The notes: generated by a model from the letters alone, not told the origin. A stretch of DNA of 64,000 bases from Liopterus haemorrhoidalis (GCA_963971575.1 OZ020619.1:23380813-23444812), one strand, 5' to 3'; positions 32,454-44,397 are shown, counted from the first letter of the stretch. Numbers and translations: made by a program.

Positions 32454-32741
32454 CAGTGTTTTTCAACCGGTGGTCTGCGGACCACTGATGGTTCTTCGCA
32501 AAATTTTAGTGGTCCGCGAAAACTTTATAAATTATTATTTTTGAGATTTTTTGTTCATTTTTTTATGATCTTTTGTTCATTTTCTGTGTATTTTGTTAAT
32601 TTTTAAGTCATTTTTTATTACTAAGTTATATGTAGAGTCTACATATACAATTTGTTTAATAGTACATTTATTTTTAGCACTCCGCGGTAGAATATTAAAT
32701 ATTTTACTGGTCCGCGGCACGTTTTCAGTTGAGAAACACTG
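32454..32741. mobile_element. hAT-type MITE, 288 bp, duplication ttatagac
   Basis: The ends cagtgtttttcaac and gttgagaaacactg are inverted with one change. The exact duplication ttatagac stands at 32446-32453 and 32742-32749. It belongs to the same family as 20936-21239. Confidence 0.88.
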
Positions 32742-32749
32742 TTATAGAC

Positions 32750-33665
32750 GACGTAGCTAGACATAGAATAGAACCAGGATTTGAACATAGGCTATAAAGT
32801 ATTTCAAATTTTCTATTCTATGGGGCTGTTTCATGGTTATGTTTATTAAAAAACCTAAAATATCTCCGTTATTATTGATTTAACAGAAAATATATAGAAC
32901 AAAAATTGTTTATAGTAATAAAACATATCTTTTTTGTTCAACGCATTTTTTTCATTAGATGAGTATTTGTGGAGATATGAGGGGGGAGCACCCTAAAACT
33001 AAAATCTACATATATCTCCCTTATTATTGACTTAACATCAAAATCATAGATGACAAAAATAGTTTATAATATGAAATCAAATTTTTTATTTTTATGATTT
33101 TTTTCATTTAGATGGATATTTGGGCAGGCATGTGCAACTTCCAAAAGACCGAGGGCCAGATAACGATCTGAAATACATCGGCGAGCCAGTTTTTACGGAT
33201 CTATTTTTATTTAGAATCAGTTTTTTTTTTAAATTACTTGACTGAAAACAAAATATTCTAAATTTTCTAAACTAAACAGAAAAAATATATAAGTTTATAA
33301 GGTTCATAAAAAAACGTATGAAAAAAAAAATCTTTTATAATGCATAAATATTGTTAAATAAGAGTAAAATTTTTATTTAATTTTAATGGGACGGTTGGGA
33401 CTTCATATTACTGTCAAGTTTGTCAATATTCAGTATTCAGGGAAACAACTGATGGTTTTCTAGGTACGAATCCCTTATTCGTATCCTTGTTTTTGATTTA
33501 ACGAACTTCATCCTAGAAAATAAATGCTCACATTTGTAAGTGCTTCCAAAGAGCGTAATTCTGTCATGAGCAAAAGTTGTGAGTTTCGGAAATTTGTCAA
33601 CTAGGAAATATTTCATATAAAACTCAACTAGTGTCCTTCATTTTTTCAAATCTAAAGTTTCCTGT
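32750..33665. other. Intergenic, no gene seen
   Basis: Near 32860-33120 loosely repeated phrases (atatctcc.ttattattga, ttttttcattagatg) recur at ~120-200-base intervals and continue at 34010-34360, suggesting an old tandem array. Confidence 0.4.
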
Positions 33666-33671
33666 AGCTCA

Positions 33672-33823
33672 AAGGTGGGTTCGGGAAGCAAGCTCGGAGT
33701 GCTCCGAGTCACTCTGTTTAAGTCCAGAGCGTTCGAGAAAATGCCTAAACGCGTTACCTCGAGCGATCTGGAGTTAAACAGAGTGACTCGGAACACTCCC
33801 AGCTTGCTTCCCGAACCCACTCC
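33672..33823. repeat. 150-bp near-perfect palindrome
   Basis: ggtgggttcgggaagcaagc from 33674 pairs with its inverse ending at 33821. Pairing continues through cgagtcactctgttta to a short centre around 33750. A hairpin MITE is the likeliest explanation. Open frames on both strands here are palindrome artefacts. Confidence 0.75.
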
Positions 33824-34375
33824 AAGTAAATTGCAGAGAAAGTGGCGTTTGTTCCACATCAACCGTTTAACCACATTTGATATCTGAAAACAAAGATATA
33901 CTCGCTGGCCAAGTTCAATGAGATTTTGGATAGTTATCGCGGGCCGGATAAGGCCCGCGGGCCGTTGGTTGCACATGTCTGCCCTAAAGCTAAACTTTTG
34001 AAATATCTTCTTTCTTATTGATGTAACAGCAAAAAAGTATATAACAAAAATTGTTTATAAATAATAAGAAAATAATAATTTTTGTTGTATATTTTTTCAA
34101 TTGGATGAATATTTTGAGAGTTATGGGGAGAGACCCTCAAATTAAAATCTTGAAATATCTCACTATTATTTACCTAACATCAAAAATTAGAATGAGGATT
34201 TTTTTTTATTCTCTCTTCAATGCAATTTTTAATAAGAGATATATTTGGGGAGCTATGGGGAGAGCTACCTATAAACAAAGTATCTCACTTAACATTGAAA
34301 ATCTATACAAAAGAGTGGTTTAGAATAAAGAAACTATTATTTTCTGTTTTACTTGAAATTGAAATATCTCTAGGG

Positions 34376-35443
34376 CAGGGGTCGGCAACCTACGGCTCCG
34401 AAACCGCATACGGCTCTTTTAGAAAATATTGTGGCTCTTTGAAAATTGGCTGGTTTTTATTTTAATATAATTTATTTTTTAATTTTCAACTTTCTGCCTG
34501 TACTATACAGGTTCAATTCGCAATTCACGCCAGGTAATTCCCCGAGTTGCTGCATATTCCCTTTTAGAAGAATTAATTTCTGATGAATGATATACGTGCA
34601 GAAACATTTTTACATTTTATTAATTTTTAAAAACATAAGGACAATAACAACGTTATTAATGCAATTTTTTTTGCACAAACTATTGTTAACATGCAAGAAG
34701 CTTTTGGAGAAAGATTTAAAGAGTTTAGAAAATATAAAGCTACACTAGCTCTTTTGACAAAACCAATTGAAGCAGGTATGCAGCAATTACATTTATCACC
34801 ATTCCCATTGATTAATCAGGTACAATTTGAACTTCAATTATTGGATTTGAAATCCAAAGATTTATGGAATGATATATTCTTAAAACTTAATTCTGAACTG
34901 GAAAGTTTAGAAAGAGAAAGTTCATTTTATCCAGCATAAGTGGACCGAAATTCGCAATCTTCAAGATGTAGATAAAGTTGTTTTCGAAGCTTGGAATCGT
35001 CTTCCAGAATCGTTCAATCATTTAAACAATTATACTTTTGGACTACTGACAATTTTCGGATCCACATGGTACAGTGAGCAAGTCTTTTCACATATGAAAT
35101 TAATAGCCAATTAAGAAGTAATCTTACTGATCTGAAACTTGAGTGCTGCCTTAAGTTAAAGATTACTGAATATTTACTAAATATTGAAGTCTTATCGAAC
35201 ACTATGCAAGTAGCAATCGTCCCAGTCAAAAAATTATTACATTGTAATATACTGGCAAGTGCAATAGGTATCACAAACTAAATGTATAAATAAATATTAA
35301 TTTATTTATACATTATATATTAATAACAATTTTTACGTTTTTTTCTTAAATATAGCATATATTTTTTAGCGGCTCTTCCATGTTATTGTTTTTGTTTTCA
35401 ATATAGATTTGGGTCTTTGTCACTGAAAGGTTGCCGACCCCTG
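34376..35443 (+). mobile_element. hAT element, 1,068 bp, internally deleted
   Basis: The ends caggggtcggcaacc and ggttgccgacccctg are perfect inverses. The exact duplication ctctaggg stands at 34368-34375 and 35444-35451. Subterminal ggctc words occur at both ends. It retains only the C-terminal part of a transposase. Confidence 0.88.
34691..35280 (+). pseudogene. hAT transposase C-terminal relic
   Basis: The first frame (34691-34939) reads MQEAFGERFKEFRKYKATLA and PFPLINQVQFELQLLDL. A stop and frameshifts follow. Then come IRNLQDVDKVVFEAWNRLP and GLLTIFGSTWYSEQVFSHMK, the hAT dimerisation segment, and about 40 codons with ITEYLLNIEVL. This order matches hAT transposases of the type related to GTF2IRD2/EPM2AIP1-like proteins. 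The N-terminal zinc finger and most of the catalytic region are gone. Confidence 0.75.
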
Positions 35444-35712
35444 CTCTAGGGTGACCATTTTCTTAAGAAGGCAATGCGGGACGGAGCAAAAAAGGTCGTC
35501 ATTTCCCAAATATAAGTGAAGAGCAAAAAAAAGGTCCTCGCCTCCCAAAATCCAAGTGAAGAGCAAAAAAAAGGTCCTCAAATACAAGTTACAATGCGGG
35601 AAAAAATGTTAGAATGCGGGACTTTTGCGGGACGCATCTTAATGGGGGACCCCCAATCAAAATGCGGGACAGTCCCGCAAAAAGCGGGACGACTGGTCAC
35701 CCTAAATATCTC

Positions 35713-36074
35713 ACTTATCATTTACGTTACAGCAAAAATGTGCATTACAAAAACCGTACTCCAGCTAGTATTTGATATAATAATGCAAATGTTCCTAGAA
35801 TTTGGAGCGCTAAAAGAAACAGCGCTATGCACGCTATTTTAATTTTACGTATTTACCAGTAGCGTAACTATGGCCTCGCTACGCACGCAATCGGGGGGCT
35901 TATAGGAGCTCATTGAACCTCTAAATATACATATATTCTTTTAATAAATTTTATTTTCTCGACTTTGATGATATACTATTAATTAATTTTTCGGGAAATA
36001 AAGACCGGTTTCGATAATTACAATTATCATCTTCAGTTTATTTTTTGGCATCAAAGAAAGAAACATACAATTAT
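35713..36074. other. Intergenic, no gene seen
   Basis: No motif was recognised on either strand. Confidence 0.5.
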
Positions 36075-36084
36075 AAGTATTATA

Positions 36085-36324
36085 TAACCAACGGAGTGGC
36101 CGAGCGCATTAAATCGTGCAGTTTGGACTGGTTAAAACAGTCTGGATTGTGAGGTTGGTGGTTCGATTCTCCGTTTGTGATATTATTCGGGCGAGAATAA
36201 TATGTTTATATTACTCTCATTATATAATCATTCACCCCTCATCCATGTGTAGGAGCTCGCCCGCTGGCATCGGCGATTAGCCTCGTTGCAGAAATAGGTC
36301 GATGTAAAATAAATAATAATAAAA
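36085..36324 (+). mobile_element. tRNA-derived SINE, full length, 10-bp duplication
   Basis: The head ccaacggagtggccgagcgc (A-box region) leads to ggttcgattctccg (B box). The body has cattcacccctcatcc and gcgattagcctcgttgcaga, and the tail is aaataaataataataaaa. The flanking direct repeat aagtattata lies at 36075-36084 and 36325-36334. The 5' caacgga and 3' tccgttt can form the acceptor stem of a class II tRNA-like fold. This is the most complete SINE copy in the window. Confidence 0.88.
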
Positions 36325-36359
36325 AAGTATTATACAACATTTTTTGTTTAAATGTACAT

Positions 36360-36835
36360 AAAAATCAGCTGTGGCCACCACAGGACCAACCGCCATCACA
36401 AAGTATTTGTTTAATTTATGCTGCTTTATCAAAAAATGTCTCAAATAAAATTATTAGTTATTGCTTTTATAGCAACTTTTGTTAAATAATTTTTTCGAAT
36501 TATTTCTCTGTTGTGAAATATTCGCAAAAATCTTAAAATCGACACGAGTAAACTCCCATTTCTAGTTAATCGATTTTTACTAAAAGTTGATCAACTCGTG
36601 CCATTGATGTCCAAAGCTTAAATATGAAGTTTCATAAAAATCCTTTTAGCCGAATTTGCTCTGCACGTATACACAGACCGACAGACATCATGCTAAAAAT
36701 AGTCAAAACGTTATTTAGGGACCTCAATTCGTGGAGATCCATCGAAATCTCGAAATGTCAAAATCAGTATGATCACAATACCTCCCTTATATATGTTGGC
36801 GGTCGGTAAAAATTACTTACTCAATCTTAATTAGA
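36360..36835 (+). repeat. R4 dispersed repeat (copy 1)
   Basis: The stretch aligns with 60281-60912 throughout: aaaatcagctgtggccacca, ccatttctagtt, catcatgctaaaaatagtca, atatatgttggcggtcggta. It lacks the gacagacggacg expansion seen in the other copy. No coding capacity is evident. Confidence 0.75.
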
Positions 36836-36942
36836 ATGACCAGTTGATACAATTATCGTATAAACGTTTAATGATAGAAAAATCAATAAAATAAAATAAA
36901 ACATTTGATAAATAAAATAATAATATTCTTTATAAACTAATG

Positions 36943-37590
36943 GCCGTATTCATAGTCGATGCTTTGTCGATTCTCTCGTAAATAGCTTTGATACTGTATG
37001 CCAGAAATTTTAACTAATAACGTTTTCGATTTGTATGCTCGGAGTGCTCCGAGAGTGCTCTCAGAGCAAAGAACGTTTTCGATTTGGTTTAGAGCAGTTG
37101 GAGCGCTCTCAAATATATTTTTCGGAACGCCCAATTTGATCTGTCACACGACACAGCTCAAGTAGAGCAATTCTAAAAAAGGGCGCTAATATACAAATAT
37201 AACCTCATTGTTTTGTTAGATATTTAATTTTCGGTTATTTTTTTCAACATCATTTTTTTGCGTTGTGGGTTATGGCTATAAAGAAAAATTGCATTGGAGG
37301 AATTATTATGTGTTAGCGAATCGGAGGATGTTGAAATTATTGATTGCGTGAGATATATATTCGCAAAAGACGAAATAATGGGAGTAAAAAGTTATGTGTA
37401 AAATGTTGTACAGAATTACACCGACAATCAGGTAACCAAAGAGATAGTTATACTCTCTACCAGATCGCTCTAGTACAGAGCGTGACGTCACAGATTGATT
37501 TCAGAGTGATTTAAAGGCAATCTCAGATCAAATCTCTATTTACAAATCGAAAACGCTATAAGTCTAAGAACTGACTATGAGTACGGGTCT
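36943..37590. mobile_element. MITE-like element with ggccgtattcatagtc ends
   Basis: ggccgtattcatagtcga near 36943 pairs imperfectly with tgactatgagtacgggtc near 37570-37588. Internal aacgttttcgattt words recur, once inverted near 37543. No coding sequence is seen. Confidence 0.5.
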
Positions 37591-38383
37591 TAATAACAAT
37601 TTTCTTTAGCAAGCATTTAAATATATTCACAATAAATATTCTTTGGTAAAATAACATATTATAATATTTGGACGATGAATGAATTTGTTCCAATAAATTG
37701 GGTTCACTTAATAAGTAATTATAGAATTGTTTACAGTGCATTTTTAAATTAAATATTGTTAATAAAATTCCTTTCATGGATTTAATCTCAAATCTGTTCC
37801 TTTCTTTTGTCCACTGACTAGTTATTAGGAAAAAATAGCTCATTCAACATCTGTATCCAAAAATGCAGCAAACCAATTGAAATTATTAATAATTCTGAAT
37901 AGCATTTTGGCGAATTGCATTGTTTTAAATAAACTGTCCATTTTTGTTGAGTATCTAATTGTTTTAAAATGGTAATATGGTAATTAAAAAAGAAAAAAAA
38001 AAAAACCGGACAAGCCAGAACAATTTCCTGACAGGTCCTGGAAAAACAGGACGTCTGGTCACCCTAAATCTAATTATATAATCAGTCTAAACACAAAACC
38101 AGGCTTCAAGAAAGTATTGTGTGAAACCATCATTTTCATTTTTAAAGTAAAATTAAAAATTAAAATTAAAAAAAAAAAAAATACCTTATAAATATCACAG
38201 AAATAGTTGACTAAATAATATCACAGGTGTGTACTGTTGGAATGTGGATAGCAGAATGACTAGCTGAGACAAAAATTTGCAAAATTTAATTCGCGCATGT
38301 GTACTTTCTTTAATGTAATTGATGGTGTAATTATAGCAATTGTTTAAATTTTTTACGTCTTGTATATTAAAATTATTATTATT
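37591..38383. other. Intergenic; 37980-38065 is a MITE end fragment
   Basis: The piece aaaaccggacaagcc ... ggacgtctggtcacccta resembles one end of the tagggtgacc MITE family (see 14886). The rest is AT-rich without genes. Confidence 0.45.
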
Positions 38384-38394
38384 ATCTATATATA

Positions 38395-39096
38395 CGAGGT
38401 GTGTAAATTAAATAACCGGACTGATTTTTAAAATTTTTGCAATTCAATATTGTCTCCGTCAAAATAACTTCCCTGGGAAGCCACACAGGGCTGGAGATGG
38501 TTCTTCCAATCCTCATAGCAGTGCTGAAAATCTGATACTGGAATAGCTTTCAGCTGATCGGTTACGCACATTTGAATGTTTTTGAGTGACCCTAAATGAC
38601 GTGGAATCTTGGGAAGAGGAAAAAGTCACAAGGACTCAAGTCAGGCGAATAATGAGACTGAGGAGCCACAGGAATGCTTTTACTGGCCAAAAACTCGTTT
38701 ATTGAAATTGATTTTTTGGAACCATTTTTGCGCAGATTTTTCTCATCCCCAATTCATTGGTCAAAATCTGATGAACGGTAGTGTGAGTCAAATTCAATTC
38801 TTCCCCGATCATTCTGACTGTCAACCGACGAACTGAACGCACAAGATCCCGGATTCTGTCGCCTTTTTATCGGTTCTTGAAAATGAAGGTCTTCCGCTGC
38901 GTGATTCATCTTCAATTCTCTCATTTTTAGAACGTACTTGAAAAAACTGTTTCACGAAAAAATTCGCTACGGTTTGTTATCCGTAGCGAGTTCAAACTCG
39001 TACTGAAGGCGTGTCACATGTTCACCTGCAGTCCCTCCAAGTCCCGCGTCCCAAATGTTGCTACTTAAATTATTGTTACTTAATTTAAACACCTCG
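38395..39096 (-). mobile_element. mariner-like relic, 702 bp, TA-flanked
   Basis: The ends cgaggtgtgtaaattaaata and, inverted, cgaggtgtttaaattaagta agree at 18 of 20 positions. TA stands at 38393-38394 and 39097-39098. It lies in the (TA)n tail of an R1 copy. It is much shorter than a full ~1.3-kb mariner and so is internally deleted. Confidence 0.8.
38428..38990 (-). pseudogene. mariner transposase relic
   Basis: From the right, fragments read RSVRRLTVRMIGEELN, TTVHQILTNELGMRKICAKM (helix-turn-helix region). After a deletion they continue YSPDLSPCDFFLF with the third catalytic Asp, a frameshift, then DFQHCYEDWKNHLQPCVASQ and GSYFDGDN to a stop at 38428-38430. The first two catalytic Asp residues are missing. 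Confidence 0.7.
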
Positions 39097-40488
39097 TATA
39101 AAAGCGAATGTCCTGACTGACTCACTCACTAATTCACTCATCACCTAGAAACTTGAAATTTGTAGAGTATATTCCCTCGATGACGTAAGCACCTATTAAG
39201 AAGTGATTGAAATTCAACCCCTTTCATCCCAAGGGGTGAAAATGGGTGACATGTGATCTCAGGGTTTTGTCTTAACCAACCCCTAAATATGAGAATCTAC
39301 ATTTGGGCTGAATTATACATCCCGTCGTAATTCCTGTGTTTGGTGAGTTATAACATTCCTTTTTCGCACATAGGTGTCTTTTTAAAATATCTCGGAGTAG
39401 TTTTGACAGGTTTTTAAAATTTCACCTCTAAACGGTGAAAAGTTGTGACATGAGATTTCAAGGATTCCTTAATATCTCTTAGGACCAATGAGATATCGAT
39501 TTGTTTTTTGCTTACAAAGATTACCAATACAAATGTCGAAAAACTTATTTCAGGTTTTTGTCCTAATCAACCCCTAAAGGGGTGAATTATATATCCCGTC
39601 GTAAATTTGTGTTTGTTGAGTTATAACATTCCTTTTTGGCACATTGGTGTGTTTTTAAAATATCTCGAAATAGTTTTGACAGTTTTTTTTTTTTAATTTC
39701 ACCCCTAAACGGTAAAAGGGCTGAAATGTGATTTCAAGGATTCCTTAATATCTTTTAGGACCAATAAGATATCGATTTAGTTTTTTCTTATAAAGATTTA
39801 CCCATACAAATACCGAAAAACTTAATTCAGGATTTTGTCCTAATCAACCCCTACGGTGAATCTACATTCGGGGAGAACTATAGAAACCTTTGTATTTCCT
39901 GAGTTACAACATTCCATTTTGGTACATAGGTTTCTATTTAAAATAATAAGAAAGCGTTTTGACAGTTTTTTAAAATTTCATCCCTAAAGGGGTAAATTGG
40001 TATTTTTTATTCGATAGGACATCCCTTGGACACAGAGACATGAAATTCGGTAAGTACACATATATTCCTTCCATGATTCCTTTTTGGGATATGTGTGTCT
40101 TTTTAAAATGTTTAAAAAGTTTTACAGTTTTTTTTATTTTTAGTTTCTCCCCTAAAGGGTAAAAGTGGTATATTTTATTCAATAGAGGGACCACATGACG
40201 TGGAAATATGAAATTCGAGGAGGAAAGAATATTGTCATGATGAAAGCACCCATTAAGAAAGATTTTTTTGAAATTCAATCCCTCCGATGGGTGAAATGTT
40301 TTTTCACGGATACCTCAATATCTCTTAGGCCCAATGAGATATCGACTTTGTTTTTTTACAAAGATTACCCATACACATGCACAAAAATAACTCAGGATTT
40401 TGCCCTGATCAACCCATAAAGGGGCAAATCTAGCTTTAGGGGAGTAATTATTCGGGAGTAATTCGGGAAAGAGTATTATTTCCATGAC

Positions 40489-41969
40489 CAGTGGCGTAGC
40501 CAGGATTTTTTCTTGGGGAGGGCCGAGTCAAAAATACAAATAAACTAATATGTAGACATTTATTATTTATTATATTATAATAAATAATAAATATCTTCTT
40601 TGCAGAAGTTTATAAAATAATTTTTTCTTTTTGGTCTCTTGGACTCTTCAGGATTTAGGAATTAGGCACTGAAATGATTTCAAAATTTGTTTATGTTTAA
40701 TAAATCTCATATTCAATTCTGAGTTAACATATTCCAAGAATGTTATTCTTGGTTGGGTAATATTTGATTTATAATTTAAAATGTTAATAATGATACATTT
40801 TGCTTTTTCATTAATAATTTTGAATTCATTGTCTGAATTTATACGAATATTGCTACGCACCGACTGAACATTTTTTATTTGTTGTAAGGCCATACTTAAA
40901 TCCTCATTTTCGGATCGCAAATATTTATATTATTGGCAATGTATAGCCAAATACTTTTTCTATTGATAATAACGAGATCAGGAAATTTGGTTTTTGTATT
41001 CCGGGCATTAAAAAAAAACCTGCTAAAGAAGATGTCGTATTTTCTCTCTAGGTGGCAATTTCTTCCAGTGTATGAAAGACTGATTTTAATAGTTGTACCA
41101 CAACGATGATCGAATAGTGTATTTCCACCCATCGTATTGGGCACAATTGTTTAAGTTTCTGGTGTTTCGTTTCAGCAGCGAATTCATAAATTTTTTCGGA
41201 CAATACTATATTTCGTTTTGGTGTTTCAAAAAACACATATATTTTTTCAACTGTTCCAAAACAATTACTGACATCACGTAATGTCGAAAACTTAGATAGT
41301 GCTAGATTTAGGGAATGAGCTACACAATGCAAATAGCAGTGGGGTAACTTTGTCTGACGTAAGTCTGAACTCCTTCTGCTTCACCATTATTAACTGGAGC
41401 TCCATCGTATCCTAGTCCTCTTAGATACTTATTGACAACGAGTAAAAATCGGTGAGAAACTAACCTAGAGTAGTACATTTCCAATTTTTACCTTTTAACT
41501 TGAAAAATGTACCCTGTCTACCCTGCCCTGGTGTAAGCAGATTTTTTTTTACCTAATTTTGCGTTTATATTTAATTCCGCAAGCATCCACATGACTCTAA
41601 AGCACATGAAAACGTAATGCTGTAATGGCTCACCCTGCGGTTGGCCTCGATAAGGCCGTGGACATCGCACATCGGCCAATATATGTGAATATTCACATTT
41701 ATCTATAAAACAAAACCAAAGACCGATTTTTAGATTGTGATTTTCTCCAAAGCAAAATGTGTATTTATACGGGGAAAAAAAAAGTTGTCAATATTGTTTA
41801 CAACGTAATTTTAAATTAAATTACTGTTGCGGTTAACAAATTTTATCTTCAATTCCCCGAGCAGCGCCTGGTAATATGCTAGTATTGTATAATACTTCAT
41901 AATAATTGTGCTAATTCTGCTGTCCCAGAGAGGGGGGAGGCCCGTCGCTCCCCCTTGGCTGCGCGACGG
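40489..41969 (-). mobile_element. hAT element, 1,481 bp, duplication tccatgac
   Basis: The ends cagtggcgtagccagg and, inverted, ccgtcgcgcagccaag match at 12 of 16 positions. The exact 8-base duplication tccatgac lies at 40481-40488 and 41970-41977. Removing the element restores the R1 phrase gtcatgga in reverse. Confidence 0.88.
40648..41440 (-). pseudogene. hAT transposase relic (ZMYM1-like type)
   Basis: On the minus strand: LRGLGYDGAPVNNGEAEGVQ, then after a short break HCVAHSLNLALSKF, LKQLCPIRWVEIHY, and after frameshifts ALQQIKNVQSVR and ITQPRITFLEYVNSELNMRF followed by KHKQILKSFQCLIP. This is the catalytic and insertion-domain order of the hAT group whose vertebrate relatives are annotated ZMYM1-like. 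The ends of the protein are missing and at least three frame breaks are visible. Confidence 0.78.
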
Positions 41970-42613
41970 TCCATGACGTAGTACCTGTTAAAAATGAATT
42001 TTTCGAAATTCGATCCCTAACGGGATAAAAAGGGGTAGGATGTTTTTTAACGGATCCCTCAATATTTCAGGCTCGATGAGATATCGATATACATATGTTT
42101 AAAAATTATATTCAGGATTTCGCCCTACGCAATCACTCATTGAAACTATATTTGGGGTGAATTATAGAACCCTTCGTATCCACTGTATTTGTTGTGTTAT
42201 AAAATTCATTTTTTTACATAGGTCTCTTTTTAAAATCATTTGAAAGTGCTTAACCGTTTTTTTTTTTTTTTTTTTTAATTTCCCCTCTATGTTCGACCAC
42301 TAAGTGGATGAAAAGTGTTAAAATGTTTTCCCCCGAATTCGGCAATATCTCTTAAGTCCAATGAGATATCGACTTGGTTTTTGCTTACAAAGATTATCCG
42401 TATATGTGTTTAAAAATAAAATTCAGGATTTTGCTGTAATCATGAATTCCTAAAGGGGCAATTCTAGAATCGAGGTAAATTATAGATCCTTTGTACCTCC
42501 TGTCTTTGTTGTGCTATAACATTCCTTTTTCACATTTAAGTGTCTTTTTAAAATCGTTAGTTTCAATGTCATTTTATTTTGACTGGTTTTTTTATATTTC
42601 ACCCCTAAATTGC

Positions 42614-42931
42614 ATTACTATGTACAATACACTAAATTTCGTTGGTATAGTATTTCCAAAATGAAATGGCCATTCTTGTTAACAAGCTTAACAATATAGT
42701 AATGGGTTGTTAGCAGTAATTCTAGGATTTGTTGCTGTAAAAAGAATATATGAGGCATTAAGGGTATTTTAAATTTAAATTGAATAGATGTAACAGTAGT
42801 TCAATTGAAGTTTCTTAAAAACCATTAAGGATATTTACCAAATTTATAATCCTATTGTTTCTAAATTTTAGGTTGTTATACTTGTTTGTTAGTTAATTTT
42901 ACAACGTTCACAGCGTGCATACATTAACAAC
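42614..42931. other. Upstream region of the broken DDE gene
   Basis: No gene is seen. It may hold the terminal region of the element carrying the relic that follows, but I found no matching inverted end downstream. Confidence 0.35.
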
Positions 42932-43841
42932 ATGGCTCTTTGGCGACCATTTGATTTTGAAGAAATTCCTGATTTCCGTAGTGAAAATAGTGAATCTGTG
43001 CAAGGTGATTTGGTGTGCGAAAATGTGGACGTTGACTTGGAATACGAAAATGTGGACGTGGCTACTAAAGAAAAATGTCATTTGTCAGAAAATTGCAAAG
43101 TTCTGATACTGAACGTTTATAAAAAGTTAGTTTCGGACGGTAATGATAAACCTATACTTAGGACTGCGGAATTAACTAGTGTTCCATACAGAACAATTCA
43201 AAGTATCATTGTTCGAGGCAAAAATCAGCAGCGAAAACGAACCGATTTACAAGTTTTCAAGAAAATAGATAGTTTTATGTCTAAAACAATAATAAATAAA
43301 ATATACGACTTTTATTCGAAAAATATAGTGCCAACTTTGCATCTTTTAATAAAAAAATTTGGAAGAAGACGGAATAGAATTTCCATACAAAGTTAGCCAT
43401 ATGTATAATTATTTGAAGTTGCTAGGATTTAAATATAGAACGTTAAATAAACGTTTACATATTATCAGATACATTAGTAAGGGCGAGATCGCAGTATTTG
43501 GATCAATTACACAAATACAGGGAAGAAGGTAGACTCATCGTGTATTTAGATGAAACATGGTATGACACGCATGGTATTCGCAAGAAGGGTTTATCAGACA
43601 ATTCCTCTAAATGTGTTTTAAAAACATTATGTTCCAGAAGGAAACGTGTTATTATATGACGAAACAAGTGCAATAAGTAGCGATTTGTGGAAAAAATGCG
43701 TAGAACATGTAAAGACAAGTGAAACAATTTTTTTATAAATCCACCAAATAAATCTTCAATATTTATTAATTTAAATGACTGTGGTAGTGACACAAACTCT
43801 GATAGTGATATAAACAATGATAATAGTGATAATGATTAATA
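42932..43841 (+). pseudogene. DDE-type transposase relic, internally deleted
   Basis: It starts MALWRPFDFEEIPDFRSEN after an acidic patch. A helix-turn-helix-like segment follows (KVLILNVYKKLVSD, TAELTSVPYRTIQSII). The open frame ends at 43396 after a frameshift near 43360. The next frame gives EEDGIEFPYKVSHMYNYLKL and LGFKYRT, and a third gives LIVYLDETWYDTHGIRKKG, whose LDETW motif carries the first catalytic Asp of IS630/Tc1/mariner-related DDE proteins. The remaining acidic residues of the core are missing, and an acidic Asp/Asn/Ser-rich tail ends at 43839-43841. Known relatives are widespread insect DDE proteins of ~350-400 residues. Confidence 0.65.
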
Positions 43842-44395
43842 TTTTAATAAGTTCAAAAAAATAATAATTTTTGTTTGTGCAAATTTGAAATATTCAATAT
43901 AGACTATAAAGACTTTAAAACAAAACGATTTCTAAACATACCTATATTTATAATTCAAATATAGCCAGTCCTAAGCCTGAAAAATGTGAAGGAATGTCAT
44001 GTGAGTATATACAGTTCATTCTAAATAGCATATAAGAAAACACGTTTATTTTAAATAATTATTACGGTCCAGGCAACTACTATTAACAGAACCATAAACT
44101 CAGCAGGTATAATGTTTATACTGTCGAGAAAAAAAAACATTGTTAATAACCAGGTGGAGGTAGATACCGAAAACATAAGAACGAACTCTTAAGAAAAGTT
44201 TTAATCTAATCCCCTTGTTTTGCGATCTACTATGTGTATAAATACCTTGCTATTATTGTAATTCTGTTACTTTTGACACGAAATGACCGAAAAGTCGAAG
44301 CTTGTTAAGTAGTTGTTATTAAATTAATTAATGGAATTAACAAGTGTTTTATTTATTTATTTATTTTTTAACTTTGTGGCTACTAAAGCTAGAAG
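43842..44395. other. Intergenic, AT-rich
   Basis: No motif was recognised on either strand. Confidence 0.5.
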
Positions 44396-44397
44396 TA

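Larger units (their letters stand above)
34371..35704. mobile_element. hAT-type MITE split by a hAT element
   Basis: Ends tagggtgacc and ggtcacccta with an exact duplication, aatatctc (34363-34370 and 35705-35712), define the MITE. Five bases in, a hAT element (34376-35443) is inserted. The MITE's own sequence continues from 35447 and contains tandem gtgaagagcaaaaaaaaggt units and gcgggac words. It is a sister of the copy at 14886. Confidence 0.8.
38384..42613 (-). repeat. R1 dispersed repeat, minus-strand copy
   Basis: Read on the minus strand it runs from about 42613 to the TA-rich tail near 38384-38394. It includes cacccctttaggggttgatt-type blocks and ends with gtcagtcaggacattcgctt. It is interrupted by a hAT element at 40489-41969 and a mariner relic at 38395-39096 in the tail. 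Removing each restores the family sequence. Confidence 0.75.

Noticed and set aside
33638..33976. 112-codon minus-strand frame
   Set aside because: It crosses the 150-bp palindrome, which generates mirror frames on both strands.
34051..34323. Possible small membrane protein
   Set aside because: AT-rich hydrophobic translation of loosely repeated DNA, without supporting motif or splice sites.
36085..36175. Functional tRNA gene
   Set aside because: The head is tRNA-like but is followed by a SINE body, tail and target duplication, and several copies occur; it is a SINE promoter.
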